64,000 nucleotides of DNA from Bubalus kerabau (lineage: Eukaryota; Chordata; Mammalia; Artiodactyla; Bovidae): positions 51,791,501 through 51,855,500 of the forward strand of contig NC_073628.1 of NCBI RefSeq assembly GCF_029407905.1, in the 5' to 3' direction. Shown one piece after another: positions 23,772 through 34,918 of the stretch. Positions within the stretch are counted from its first letter, which is position 1; every line of letters starts with the position of its first letter. The translations under genes and the position numbers were made by a program. The notes beneath the pieces were generated by a model that was given only the letters and a program-made list of their open reading frames with translations, did no database searches and had not been told where the DNA came from.

Positions 23772-23895
23772 AGAGAAGGAAATGACAACCCACTCCAGTA
23801 TTCTTGCCTGGAGAATCTCAGGACATAGGAGCCTGGTGGGCTGTCATCTATGGGGTTGCACAAAGTCGGACACGACTGAAGCAACTTATCAGCAG
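23772..23895 (+). mobile_element. Bov-A monomer SINE
   Basis: A single Bov-A unit (AGAGAAGGAAATGACAACCC ... TCGGACACGACTGAAGC). A perfect 13-bp target duplication CATGTACAGATGT lies at 23759-23771 and 23896-23908, inside the BovB fragment. The short AGCAG tail is all that remains of the microsatellite end. Confidence 0.93.
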
Positions 23896-23914
23896 CATGT
23901 ACAGATGTGAGCTG

Positions 23915-24328
23915 TTTTTGTTCAGCCACTCAATTGTATCCAAGTCTTTATTACCCCATGGACAGCAGCATACAAGATTTCTCTGTCCTTCACTATCTCC
24001 CAGATTTGCCCAACCTCATGTCCATTGAGTCAGTGATGTCATCCAACCATCTCATTCTCTGTCACCCCCTTCTCCTCCTGCCCTCAATCTTTCTGAGCAT
24101 TAGGGTCTTTTCTAATGAGTCAGTTCTTTGCATCAGGTGGCCAAAGTATTGGAGCTTCAGCTTCAGCACCAGTCCTCCCAATGAATATTCAGGGTTGATT
24201 TGTTTTAGGATTTACTGGTTTGATCTCCTTTCTGTCCAAGGGACTCTCAAGAGTCTTCTCCAGCACCAAGTTTGAAAACATTACAGCCCAACTCTCACAT
24301 CTGTACATGATTACTGGAAAATCCATAG
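23915..24328 (-). mobile_element. BovB LINE 3' end fragment (antisense)
   Basis: Reverse-orientation BovB 3' end from GTTCAGCCACTCAATTG to CATGATTACTGGAAAATCC, about 410 bp, with many substitutions from the young BovB copies in this window. It abuts the 5' part of another BovB without recognisable spacer DNA. Confidence 0.88.
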
Positions 24329-24339
24329 TTTGAATATAG

Positions 24340-25465
24340 GGAACAGGAGAAAGGAGCAGTGACCCCACAAGAGACTGAGCCAGACTTGTCTGTGAGTGGG
24401 AGTCTCTGCCAGAGGCATGGGTCAACAGTGGCCTGCTGTGGGATCAGGGGCACTAGGAGGAGCAGTCGTGGGAGTCATGATCTGCTGGCCTAAGTCCTTT
24501 TGGAGGAGGTTGCCATTAACATTATGATAGAGCCTATAGCCTTCTGCAAACTCTAGGACTGGGCTGCCTCAGGCCAAACCACAGGGAGGGAGCACAGCCT
24601 CACCTACCAGTAGAAAATTGCATTAAAGATCTACTGAGTATAGCCCTGCCCTCCAGAACAAGACTTAGTTTTCCCCACAGAGAATTCTTCCCATTAGGAA
24701 GCTTGCACAAGCCTCTTATCCTCATTCATCAGAGGGCTGCTGCTGCTGCTGTTAAGTCACTTCAGTTGTGTCTGACTCTGTGCGACCTCATAGACAGCAG
24801 CCCACAGGCTCCCCCATCCTTGGGATTCTCCAGGCAAGAACACTGGAGTGGGTTGCCATTTCCTTCTCCAATGCACGAAAGTGAAAAGTGAAAGTGAAGT
24901 CTCTCTGTCGTGTCCGACTCTTAGTGACCCCATGGACTTCAGCCTACTGGGTTCCTCCATCCATGAGATTTTCCAGGCGAGAGTACTTGAGTGGGTTGCC
25001 ATTGCCCTCTCCACCATCAAAAGGCAGACAGAATGAAAACCACAATCATGGATATGAGAGTTGGACCACAAAGAAGGCTGAACACTGAAGAATTGATTCT
25101 TTTGAATTGTGGAGTTGGAGAAGTCTCTTGAGATTCCCTTGGACTGAATGGAGATAAAACCAGTCAATCCTAAAGGAGATCAACACTGAAGAGTCTTTGG
25201 AAGAACTGATGCTGAAGTTGAAGCTCCAATACTTTGGCCATCTGATGCAAACAGTCAACTCATTGGAAAAAAGCCCTGATTCTGGGAAAGACTGAGGGCA
25301 GGGGGAGAAGGGGGTGACAGAGAATGAGATGGCTGGATGGCATCATTGACTAAACGGACATGAGTCTGATTAAACTCAGGAGATAGCAAAGGATAGGGAA
25401 GCCTAGTGTGCTGCAGTCCATGCGGTCACAAAGTATCAGACGAGACTGAATAGCTGAACAACAAT
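24340..25465 (+). mobile_element. BovB LINE: 5' leader joined directly to the 3' end
   Basis: Sense BovB 5' non-coding region (GAGCAGTGACCCCACAAGAG ... CAGAATGAAAACCACAATCA) runs to about 25048. It is then joined to the 3' end of the element (GGATATGAGAGTTGGACC ... GACTGAATAGCTGAACA). Endonuclease and reverse transcriptase are both absent, so it encodes nothing. A Bov-A2 SINE lies inside the 5' part (24738-25014). That the 5' part is BovB rests on my memory of the family leader; the antisense BovB at 44524-45400 in this window carries the same sequence, which supports it. Confidence 0.8.
24738..25014 (-). mobile_element. Bov-A2 SINE (antisense)
   Basis: Reverse-orientation Bov-A2 starting with the GCT microsatellite tail (TGCTGCTGCTGCTG) and ending TTGCCATTGCCCTCTCCAC. 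An imperfect target duplication CATCAGAGGGC / CATCAAAAGGC lies at 24727-24737 and 25015-25025. Inserted into the BovB 5' leader. Confidence 0.95.
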
Positions 25466-25469
25466 ACTG

Positions 25470-26003
25470 AATGAAAAAGCCAATCTTGACAGATTACATC
25501 TTATGTAAGTCCATTACATGACATTTTCAAAAAGACAAAATATAGTGATTGAGAGCAGGTCAGTGGTTGCCAAGTTACAGATGGAGTCAATGTGACTATA
25601 AAGAGATCTGAAGGAATTTTGAGAAGGTTATAGTGTTTTGTATCCTGATTGTGGAGGTGGTTATAGAAATCCATATATGTGTTCAAATACATGGAATGTA
25701 CATTTAAAAAGGCAAATATATATATGTGTGCTTAATTTAAAATAAGGTTTTGTAGCTCATTTAGTCCATTTTCTATTCCAGACTTAAAATCAGTCATCTC
25801 TCTAAAATGGCATGTTTTATTTTAGTAGGAAATGGCATTTCAATCTGGCTGATGGAGACAATCACTGACACCAGATATTTTTCCTAGGTCTTTTAGGTGG
25901 ACAGAGCTAGAAAAAATATTTGTTAAGTATAAAGTATTTTCCTTTATGATAAAATACATCATGTGTTCAAACTGCTATTGTCAAATGAAAGTCTAGACTT
26001 CAT
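25470..26003 (+). mobile_element. Probable old L1 3' UTR fragment, then unrecognised DNA
   Basis: The stretch 25489-25735 (AGATTACATCTTATG, then GTCAGTGGTTGCCAAGTTAC and a later GATTGTGGAGGTGGTTATAG) resembles the 3' UTR of old mammalian L1 families in sense orientation, strongly diverged. From about 25741 to 26003 I recognise nothing. There is no open reading frame of note. Confidence 0.5.
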
Positions 26004-26859
26004 CAGTTCAGTTCAGTCACTCAGTCGTGTCTGAGTCTTTGCAACCCCATGAATTGCAGCACGTCAGTCCTCCCTGTCCACTCCCGGAGTTCACTCAAAC
26101 TCATGTGCATCGAGTCGGTGATGCCATCCAGCCATCTCATCCTCTATTGTCCCCTTCTCCTGCCCCCAATCCCTCTCAGCATCAGAGTCTTTTCCAATGA
26201 GTCAACTCTTCGCATCAGGTGGCCAAAGTATTGGGGTTTCAGCTTTAGCATCATTCCTTCCAAAGAACACCCAGGACTGATCTCCTTTAGAATGGACTGG
26301 TTGGATCTCCTTGCAGTCCAAGGGACTCTCAAGAGTCTTCTTCAGCACCACAGTTTAAAAGCATCAATTCTTCGGCACTCAGCTTTCTTCACAGTCCAAC
26401 TCTCACATCCATATATGACCACTGGAAAAACCATAGTCTTGACTAGATGGACCTTTGTTGGCAAAGTGATGTCTGTGCTGTTTAATATGCTGTCTAGGTT
26501 GGTCATAACTTTCCTTCCAAGGAGTAAGCGTCTTTTAATTTCATGGCTACAATCACCATCTGCAGTGATTTTGGAGCCCCCCAAAAAACAGTCTCACACT
26601 GTTTCCACTATTTCCCCACTATTTCCCATGAAGTGATGGGACCAGATGCCATGATCTTAGTTTTCTGAATGTTGAGTTTTAAGCCAACTTTTTCACTCTC
26701 CTCTTTCACTTTCATCAAGAGGCTTTTTAGTTCCTTTTCACTTTCTGCCATAAGGGTGGTGTCATCTGCATATCTGAGGTTATTGATACTTCTCCTGGCA
26801 ATCTTGATTCCAGCTTGTGCTTCTTCCAGCCCAGCGTTTCTCATGATGTACTCTGCATA
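26004..26859 (-). mobile_element. BovB LINE 3' end with RT C-terminal part (antisense)
   Basis: About 860 bp of BovB in reverse orientation, from the CAGTTCAGTTCAGTCAC tail back to CTTCTCATGATGTACTCTGC-type sequence of the RT. On the - strand, 26608-26844 reads MRNAGLEEAQAG, then NNLRYADDTTLMAESEKELK, with the RT catalytic YADD intact in this piece. The rest of the RT upstream is missing and 26342-26584 is in another frame, so it is a pseudogene fragment. The BovB match reappears at 26941-26959 after an 81-bp insertion. Confidence 0.93.
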
Positions 26860-26940
26860 GAATCTAATATAATGTTATATGTCGATTATGTTTCAATTAA
26901 AATAAAACATAGTAGCTTATAAAAAAAAAAAGAAAAAAAA
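26860..26940 (+). mobile_element. Short A-tailed insertion within BovB
   Basis: The BovB sequence stops at CTCTGCATA and resumes at 26941 with AGTTAAATAAGCAGGGTGA, which is the next sequence in other BovB copies. Between them are 81 bp ending in an A-rich tail, with CGATTATGTTTCAATTAAAA just before it. This resembles the very end of an L1-type transcript. No target duplication is evident. Confidence 0.6.
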
Positions 26941-27860
26941 AGTTAAATAAGCAGGGTGAAATCCAAATGAACTCTTTGGCAAATCCAATACTTCCAAGAG
27001 ATATCCATGTTCCAAATGGTAGACTCTCAGTTTTTTTTTTTTTTTTTAATGACTGAGCAGTACCCATTGTGTATATACACCTCATCTTATTTATTTATTC
27101 GTCCATCAGTGTATAGGCAGTTTACTTCCATATCTTGGCAATTGTAAACAATACAGCAATGAATACAAGGGTGCATATATATTTTCAAATTGATGTTTTC
27201 ATATTCTTCAGATAAATACCTAGAATATAATAACTAGGTCATATGATAGTTTTTAATTTTTTGAGCAATCTCCATACTGTTTTCCATATTGACATCATCA
27301 GCTTTTAGTAGAAACTGGATAAGGGTGTCCTTTTCTCCACATTTTATCCAACATTTGTTGTTTATTGTCTTTTTAATAATAACCATTCTGAGCTACTGAA
27401 CTGATTCTATCACATGTGAGGTGATATTTCATTGTGCTTTTGGTTTGCATTTCCCTAGTAATTAGGGATGTTGAACATCCTTTCATGTGCCTCTTGGCTA
27501 CCCATATGTCTTTTCTTGGAAAAATAACTCTTTAGGACCTCAGCCCATTTTACAGTGGGTTGTGTCTTTTTTCTTAAGTCATATGAGTTCTTTTTATATT
27601 TTACATATTAACCCTGTATTGAATATATGATCTGTAAATATCTTCTCACATTATGTAAAATACCTTTTGTTTTGAGATGTTTTCCTCCACTATTCAGAAT
27701 TTTTTAGCTTGATATAGTCCCATTTGTTTATTATTTCTTTGTTTCTATTACCTTTGGAGTCAGATCCACATAGGCATCACTAAAGATGAATATCAGTGAA
27801 ATCAAAACTTATGTTTTCTTTTAGCAATTTAATGGTTTCAGGTCTTACATGCAAGTCTTT

Positions 27861-28002
27861 TGTTGTTGTTGTTGTTTTGTTTTTAATTTTTTGGAAGCAC
27901 CACATGCCATGTGGAATTTTAATTCGCTGACCAGGAATCAAACATAAGTCCCCTGAAGTGGAAACATGGAGTCCTAACCACTGGACTGTTAGGGAAAATC
28001 CC
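27861..28002 (-). mobile_element. CHR-type tRNA-derived SINE (antisense)
   Basis: A cetartiodactyl tRNA-related SINE in reverse: a T-rich/TTG start, GACCAGGAATCAAACATAAG and the box-like AACCACTGGACTGTTAGGGA. The target duplication TACATGCAAGTCTTT / TACATTCAAGTCTTT lies at 27846-27860 and 28003-28017 with one difference. Substitutions in its conserved parts suggest an old copy. Confidence 0.8.
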
Positions 28003-28163
28003 TACATTCAAGTCTTTAGCTCCTTTTGAGTTAATTTTGGTATATGGCATAAGAGAGTTGTCTGGGTTCATTATTTTGCATGTGACTGTCCAGTTTTCCT
28101 AACCTCATTTACTGAAAATACTCGTTTTTCCACTGTATGAGCTTCGCTTATTTGTCGTAAATT

Positions 28164-28463
28164 CAGTTCAGTTTCTCAGTTGTGTCCGACTCTTTGAGAC
28201 CCCATGGACTGCAGTACACCAGGCTTCCCTGTTCTTCACCAACTCCCTAAGCTTTCAAATTCATGTCCATCGAATCCCTGATGCCATCCAACCATCTCAT
28301 CCTCTGTCATCCTCTTCTCCTCCTGCCTTCAACCTTTCCCTACTTCGGGGTCTTTTCCAATAAGTTGACTCTTCCCACTAGGTGTCCAAAATATTGGAGT
28401 TTCAGCTTCAACATCAATCCTTCCAGTGAACATTCAGGACTGATTTCCTTTAGGATTGACTGG
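28164..28463 (-). mobile_element. BovB 3' end insertion in L1 (antisense)
   Basis: About 300 bp of BovB 3' end. The target duplication TTTGTCGTAAATT / TTTGTCATAAATT lies at 28151-28163 and 28464-28476, and L1 sequence continues on each side. 5'-truncated; it carries no complete domain. Confidence 0.93.
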
Positions 28464-29852
28464 TTTGTCATAAATTAATTGACCAAATACATGTGAACTT
28501 ATTTCTGAATTCTCTATTTTGTCCCATTCATCCTTGTATCTGTGTATATGTCAATTTTTGATTGCTATAGATTTGTAGTATAGTTGAAAATCAGGAAGCT
28601 TAATGCCCCCAGCTTTGTACTTCTTTTTCAAGAATGTTTTAACTACTTGTGGTCTTTTGTGATTCCATAAACAATTTAGAATCACCTGCTCATTTTTTGT
28701 GAAATATGTCATTGAAATATTTATAGTGACTGCATTGAATCTTCAAATTGTTTTGGAAGGTATGGACATTTTAACAATAATGAATTATTTCAATTCATGG
28801 ACACAGAATATCTTTTAATTTATTTATGTCTTCTTCAATTTCTTTCACTAGTGTTTTAAAATTTTTGGTATCAGATCTTTCACTACCTTGATTACATTTG
28901 ATACAATTGTAAATGGATTATTTTCTTAATTTCTCTTTATGATAGTTTGTTAGAGGTACAGAGAAAAACAAAACAGATTTCTATATATTTAATTTTGTGA
29001 GTTTAATTAATCTTTTCCTATTTTAATGTTTTTAATTCCCTTTTCTTCTCCAATTGATGTGGATAGGACTTCCAATCCTATTAGAAAACTGAGTCCAACA
29101 ATTGTATATGGAATGAAATACATTTCATTGTATTGCATATGGAATGAAAATGATCACAGTGGACATCCTTATCTTGTTCCTGATTTTAGAGAAAAATCTT
29201 ATAGCTTTTAACTGTTGAGGATGGTGGTAGCTAAGAATTGTCATATATGGCTTTTATTTTATTGAAGCATGTTCCTTTGATAGCTGGTTTTTGAAGTTTT
29301 TATCATAAATGGTTGTTTGATCTTGTCAAATGTTTTTCCCACACCTATTGAGGTGACCATATGATTTTTATCTTTTCTTTTGTTAATGTGCTGTTTTACT
29401 TCAATTGATTTTCAGATGTTGAACCATCTTTGCATCCCAAAACAAATTGCACTTTAAAATGGTGCATGATTCATTTATGTATTATTGGATTCAGTTTGCT
29501 AATACTTCATTGGATATTTTTGCAAATGTTTATCAGGTTTCTTTTCTTGAGATGTCCTTGTCTGATTTTGAGCTCCGCATAATGCTTTCTTCATAATTGA
29601 GTTTGGAAGATTTTCCTCCTCTTCAGTTTTTTGGAAAAGCTCAAGAAAATACATATAAAATCTTTTTTTTTTTTTTTTGTATATTTTATAGAATTTACCA
29701 GTGAGGTCTTCTGGTCCTGAAGTTTTTCTTGTTGGGAATTTTAAGATTACTCTTTCAATCTATTTTTGAGTAACTGTCTTATTGATATTTTCCTTTTCTT
29801 CATGAGTTAGTTTTTGAAAGAGTGTATATTTGTAGGAATTTAGAATTCCACT

Positions 29853-29979
29853 CAGAGAAGGCAATGACACCCCACTCCAGTACTCTTGCCTGGAAAATCC
29901 CATGGACGGAGGAGCCTGGTATGCTGCAGTCCATGGGGTCGCACAGAGTCGGACACAACTGAAGTGACTTAGCTTAGCT
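29853..29979 (+). mobile_element. Bov-A monomer SINE in L1
   Basis: A single Bov-A unit (GAGAAGGCAATGACACCCCA ... CACAACTGAAGTGACTTAGC) with the tail AGCTTAGCTT. A perfect 12-bp target duplication TAGAATTCCACT lies at 29841-29852 and 29980-29991. Confidence 0.94.
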
Positions 29980-30317
29980 TAGAATTCCACTTCTTCTCAG
30001 TTGTACAATTTCCATAGTGCATAATTATTTTAGTGATTTCTCATGATCCTTTGCATTTCTGTGGTATCAGTTGTAACTTTTTTATTTATGATTTTATTTA
30101 TTTGAATTTTGTTTTTTCTTTGGTTAGTCTGGCTAAAGGTTTGTTGAATTTTGCTTATATTTTTAAAGAAGCAAATCTCAGTAACATCAAACCTTTCTAT
30201 TTTCTTTTTTCAGTCTTTATTTCCACTCTCATTTTTACTTTCATTTTATTCCTCTTTCCTATTATTTTATTTTATTTTTTTTTTGGTAAAATTAGCTTTT
30301 CTTTCTTTCTTTGTTTT

Positions 30318-30468
30318 ATTTTTTTTTAATTTTATTTTTAAACTTTACAATATTGTATTGGTTTTGCCATGTATCAACATGAATCCACCACGGGTATACA
30401 TGTGTTTCCCATCCTGAACACTCCTCCCTCCACCCTCCCTGTACCATCCCTCTTTTTTTTTTTTTTTT
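30318..30468 (-). mobile_element. Truncated bovine L1 3' end (antisense)
   Basis: About 135 bp of the 3' UTR of a young bovine-type L1 (AAACTTTACAATATTGTATT, then CATGAATCCACCACGGGTA and CCCATCCTGAAC), preceded by T-rich sequence and followed by 17 T at 30452-30468. The old L1 continues afterwards (AACTAATTCTGAACTTTGTC). T-runs on both sides mask any target duplication. Confidence 0.85.
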
Positions 30469-30865
30469 AACTAATTCTGAACTTTGTCTGTTCTCTTTCT
30501 AATTTCTTTAGGTGCAAAATTATTTTATTTACTTGGAATCTTTTTATTTCTTTCTTGAGGCATGCCTGCATTACTCACAACTTCCCTCTTAGAACTACTT
30601 TTGCTGTGATGTGTAAAATTTGGTATGCTATACTTCTGTTTTAATTTATCTCTAGGAATGTTTTGATTTCTCCTTTGACTCCTTTGATGACCCCTTTGTT
30701 GTTTAGTAACATCTTGTTTAATCTCCACATATTTGCAAATTTTCCTATATTTTTTCCTTTCATTGATTTCTAGTTTCATATTATTTTGGTCAGAGAAGAC
30801 ACTTAATATTATTTTAAAATTCTTGAATTTTTTGAGATGTTTTGTGAACTAATATGTGTTCTTCT

Positions 30866-31148
30866 CGGAGAAGGCAATGGCACCCCACTCCAATACTCTT
30901 GCCTAGAAAATCCCATGGATGGAGGAGCCTGGTAGGCTGTAGTCCATGGGGTCGCTAGAGTCAGACACGACTGAGTGACTTCACTTTCACTTTTCACTTT
31001 CATGCATTGGGGAAGGAAATGGCAACCCACTCCAGTGTTCTTGCCTGGAGAATCCCAGGGACGGGAAGCCTGGTGGGCTGCCGTCTATGGGGTCGCACAG
31101 AGTTGGACACGACTAAAGCGATGTAGCAGCAGCAGCAGCAGCAGCAGC
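30866..31148 (+). mobile_element. Bov-A2 SINE in L1
   Basis: A dimeric Bov-A2 with the CACTTTCACTTTTCACTTTC linker and an AGC-repeat tail at about 31123-31148. A perfect 12-bp target duplication ATGTGTTCTTCT lies at 30854-30865 and 31149-31160. Confidence 0.97.
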
Positions 31149-31228
31149 ATGTGTTCTTCTTGGAGAATTTTCTATATGTCCTTGAAAAGAATGTGTATTC
31201 TGCTACTTTTAAATAAAATGTTCTGTAG

Positions 31229-31434
31229 TTTCCTGGTGGCTCAGATGGTAAAGAATCTGCCCACAATGTGGGAGGCACAGGTTTGATCCCTGGGTCAGGA
31301 AGATCCCCCTGGAGAAGGGAACAGTAACCCATTCCAGTATTCTTACCTGGAGAATTCCATGGACAGAGCAGCCTTGTAGGCTACAGTTCACTGGGTTGCA
31401 AAAAGTTGAACATGGCTGAGCGACTAACACTTTG
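31229..31434 (+). mobile_element. Bov-tA SINE with tRNA-derived head
   Basis: Begins with the tRNA-related head TTTCCTGGTGGCTCAGATGG, then CAGGTTTGATCCCTGGGTC (B-box-like) and a Bov-A body ending GAGCGACTAACAC. No good target duplication is visible, so boundaries are approximate. L1 sequence flanks both sides. Confidence 0.88.
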
Positions 31435-31476
31435 CTACATCTATTAGTCAGTGTGATTTAGCATATTATTTAACCT

Positions 31477-31755
31477 GCTGCTGCTGCTGCTGCTAAGTCG
31501 CTTCAGTTGTGTCCGACTCTGTGTGACCCTATAGATGGCAGCCCACCAGGCTCCTCCGTCCTTGGGATTCTCCAGGCAAGAACACTGGAGTGGGTTGCCA
31601 TTTCCTTCTCCAATTCATGAAAGTGAAAAGTGAAAATGAAGTCGTTCAGTCGTGTCTGACTCTCAGCGACCCCCTGGACTGCAGCCCACCAGGCTCCTCC
31701 TTCCATGGGATTTTCCAGGCAAGAGTACTGGAGTGGGGTGCCATTGCCTTCTCCA
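31477..31755 (-). mobile_element. Bov-A2 SINE in L1 (antisense)
   Basis: Reverse Bov-A2 beginning with a GCT-repeat tail and ending ATTGCCTTCTCCA. A perfect 12-bp target duplication ATTATTTAACCT lies at 31465-31476 and 31756-31767. Confidence 0.97.
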
Positions 31756-31993
31756 ATTATTTAACCTAATGTCTGCTTATTCATTATCTGTCTGGAGGAT
31801 ACATCCAGTTATGTAGGTGCAATATTAATGTTCTATTAATTACTATTATTGTATTGTTTTCAATTTCTTGCATTAAATCCATTCATATGTGTTTTATATA
31901 TCTTGGCATTCATCTGTTGGGTGCATATTTGTTTATAAATGTTATATCTTCTTGATAGATTGAGCCCTTTATAATATTTTTAATATCTTTTTT

Positions 31994-34507
31994 ATTGTTC
32001 AATTCCTTTTTTTATTTTTAATTAATTTATTTTTTAAATTTAATTTTATTTAACTTTACAATATTGTATTGGTTTTGCCATATATCAAAATGAATCTGCC
32101 ACAGGTATACATGTGTTTCCCATCCTGAACCCTCCTCCCGCCCCATACCATCCCTCTGGGTCGTCCCAGTGCACCAGCCCCAAGCATCCAGTATCGTGCA
32201 TCAAACCTGGACTGGTGACTCGTTTAATATATGATATTATACATATTTCAATGCCATTCTCCCTAATCATCCCACCCTCTCCCTCTCCCACAGAGTCCAA
32301 AGGACTGTTCTATACATCAGTGTCTCTTTTGCTGTCTCGTATACAGGGTTATTGTTACCATCTTTCTAAATTCCACATATATGCGTTAGTATACTGTATT
32401 GGTGTTTTTCTTTCTGGCTTACTTCACTCTGTATAATAGGCTCCAGTTTCATCCACCTCATCAGAACTGATTCAAATGTATTCTTTTTAATGGCTGAGTA
32501 ATACTCCATTGTATATATGTACCACAGCTTTCTTATCCATTCATCTGCTGATGGACATCTAGGTTGCTTCCATGTCCTGGCTATTATAAACAGTGCTGCA
32601 GTGAACATTGGGGTACATGTGTCTCTTTCCCTTCTGGTTTCCTCAGTGTGTATGCCCAGCAGTGGGATTGCTGGATCATAAGGCAGTTCTATTTCCAGTT
32701 TTTTTAAGGAATCTCCACACTGTTCCTCATAGTGGCTGTATTAGTTTGCATTCCCATCAACAGTGTAAGAGGGTTCCCTTTTCTCCACACCCTCTCCAGC
32801 ATTTATTGCTTGTAGACTTTTGGATTGCAGCCATTCTGACTGTGTGAAATGGTACCTCATAGTGATTTTGATTTGCATTTCTCTGATAATGAGTGATGTT
32901 GAGCATCTTTTCATGTGTTTGTTAGCCATCTGTATGTCTTCTTTGGAGAAATGTCTATTTAGTTCTTTGGCCCATTTTTTGATTGGGTCATTTATTTTTC
33001 TGGAATTGAGCTGACCAGGTGGGCTTTATCCCAGGGATGCAGGGATTCTTCAATATCTGCAAATCAATTAATGTAATACACCACATTAACAAATTGAAAA
33101 ATAAAAACCATATTATTATCTCAATAGATGCAGAGAAAGCCTTTGACAAAATTCAACATCCATTTATGATAAAAACTCTCCAGAAAGCAGGAATAGAAGG
33201 AACATACCTCAACATAATAAAAGCTATATATGACAAACCCACAGCAAACATTATCCTCAATGGTGAAAAATTGAAAGCATTTCCTCTAAAGTCAGGAACA
33301 AGACAAGGGTGCCCACTTTCACCATTACTATTCAACATAGTTTTGGAAGTTTTGGCCACAGCAATGAGAGCAGAAAAAGAAATAAAAGGAATCCAAATTG
33401 GAAAGGAAAAAGTAAAATTCTCACAGTTTGCAGATGACATGATCCTCTACATAGAAAACCCTAAAGACTCCACCAGAAAATTACTAGAACTGATCAATGA
33501 ATATAGTAAAGTTGCAGGATATAAAGTCAACACACAGAAATCCCTTGCATTCCTATACACTAATAATGAGAAAATAGAAAGAGAAATTAAGGAAAGAATT
33601 CCATTCACCATTGCAACGAAAAGAATAAAATACTTAGGAATATATCTACCTAAAGAAACTAGAGACCTATATATAGAAAACTATAAAACACTGGTGAAAG
33701 GCATCAAAGAGGACACTAATAGATGGAGAAATATACCATGTTCATGGATTGGAAGAATCAATATAGTGAAAATGAGTATACTACCCAAAGCAATTTATAG
33801 ATGCAATGCAATCCCTATCAAGCTACCAACGGTATTCTTCACAGAGCTAGAACAAATAATTTCACAATTTGTATGGAAATACAAAAAAACCTCGAATAGC
33901 CAAAGCTATCTTGAGAAAGAAGAATGGAACTGGAGGAATCAACCTGCCTGACTTCAGGCTCTACTACAAAGCCACAGTCATCAAGACAGTATGGTACTGG
34001 CACAAAGACAGAAATATAGGTCAACAGAACAAAATAGAAAGCCCAGAGATAAATCTACGCACATATGGAACCTTATCTTTGACAAAGGAGGCAAGAATAT
34101 ACAATGGATTAAAGACAACCTCTTTAACAAGTGGTGCTGGGAAAAATTGGTCAACCACTTGTAAAAGAATGAAACTAGAGCACTTTCTAACACCATACAC
34201 AAAAATAAACTCAAAATGGATTAAAGATCTAAATGTAAGACCAGAAATTATAAAACTCCTAGAGGAGAACATAGGCAAAACACTCTCCGACATACATCAC
34301 AGCAGGATCCTCTATGACCCACCTCCCAGAATATTGGAAATAAAAGAAGAAATAAACAAATGGGACCTAATTAAACTTAAAAGCTTCTGCACAACAAAGG
34401 AAACTATAAGCAAGATGAAAAGACAGCCTTCAGAATGGGAGAAAATAATAGCAAATGAAGCAACAGACAAACAACTAATCTCAAATATATACAAGCAACT
34501 CCTACAG
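31994..34507 (-). mobile_element. Bovine-type L1 with 5' inversion (twin priming)
   Basis: The left part, 31994 to about 33013, is the antisense L1 3' end: T-rich start, 3' UTR and ORF2 C-terminus. At 33012-33014 the orientation flips and 33014-34507 is the sense-strand ORF2 RT region. The inverted part ends in CAACTCCTACAG and the other half starts, read on its own sense, at CAGCTCAATTCCAG. These are adjacent in normal L1, so nothing was lost. A perfect 24-bp target duplication lies at 31970-31993 and 34508-34531. This is the classic product of twin priming during L1 reverse transcription. Confidence 0.96.
33014..34507 (+). pseudogene. L1 ORF2 reverse-transcriptase region, inverted and frameshifted
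   Basis: This encodes the central and C-terminal part of L1 ORF2p, the reverse transcriptase of LINE-1. Visible in order: GFIPGMQGFFNI, SIDAEKAFDKIQH (RT block with a catalytic Asp), GTRQGCPLSPLLFNIVLE, SQFADDMILY at 33421-33450 (FADD catalytic pair), and KYLGIYLPKET. The frame holds from about 33019 to 33888. Seven A at 33883-33889, where six are expected, then shift it, and the protein continues in another frame as KKPRIAKAILRKKNGTGGIN to about 34507. The N-terminal endonuclease and the start are missing because of truncation and the inversion. RT motifs are intact but no complete ORF2 exists. Confidence 0.93.
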
Positions 34508-34918
34508 TATAATATTTTTAATATCTTTTTTCCTTTTGTTATAGCTTTTGTTTTAAAGTCTATTTTGTCTGGCTACTCCAGCTTTCTTTTCATTTCCATT
34601 TACTTATTTTTTTCCCATTATTTCACCTTCAGTTTGTGTGTATCATTTCTTCTGAAGTGAGTTCTTGTGGGCAATATATTGACAGAATTGTTTATCCATT
34701 CAACCACTTTATTCCTTTTGGTTGGCAAATTTTGTACATTTATATTTATAGTAATTATTACCAGGTATACATATAAATGTACAGAATTTGCCAACACCTA
34801 TCACCATTTTTAAATTGTCTTCTGTCTATTTTTGTAATTCGTCTCTGTTCCTTTCCTCTCTTTCGCTCTTCTCTTGTGTTTTTTCTAATGCCAAGTTTAG
34901 ATTCCTTTCACTTTTTTC

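Noticed and set aside
31229..31300. tRNA gene suggested by A- and B-box-like sequence
   Set aside because: It is the tRNA-derived head of a Bov-tA SINE with its body attached and no cloverleaf-complete tRNA. The same applies to 54431-54499 and the antisense heads near 27980 and 53680.
33019..33951. A 310-codon reverse-transcriptase frame as a possible host gene or retron-like system
   Set aside because: Motif order and text are those of L1 ORF2, it sits in a twin-primed L1 with a target duplication, and it is frameshifted at 33883-33889.
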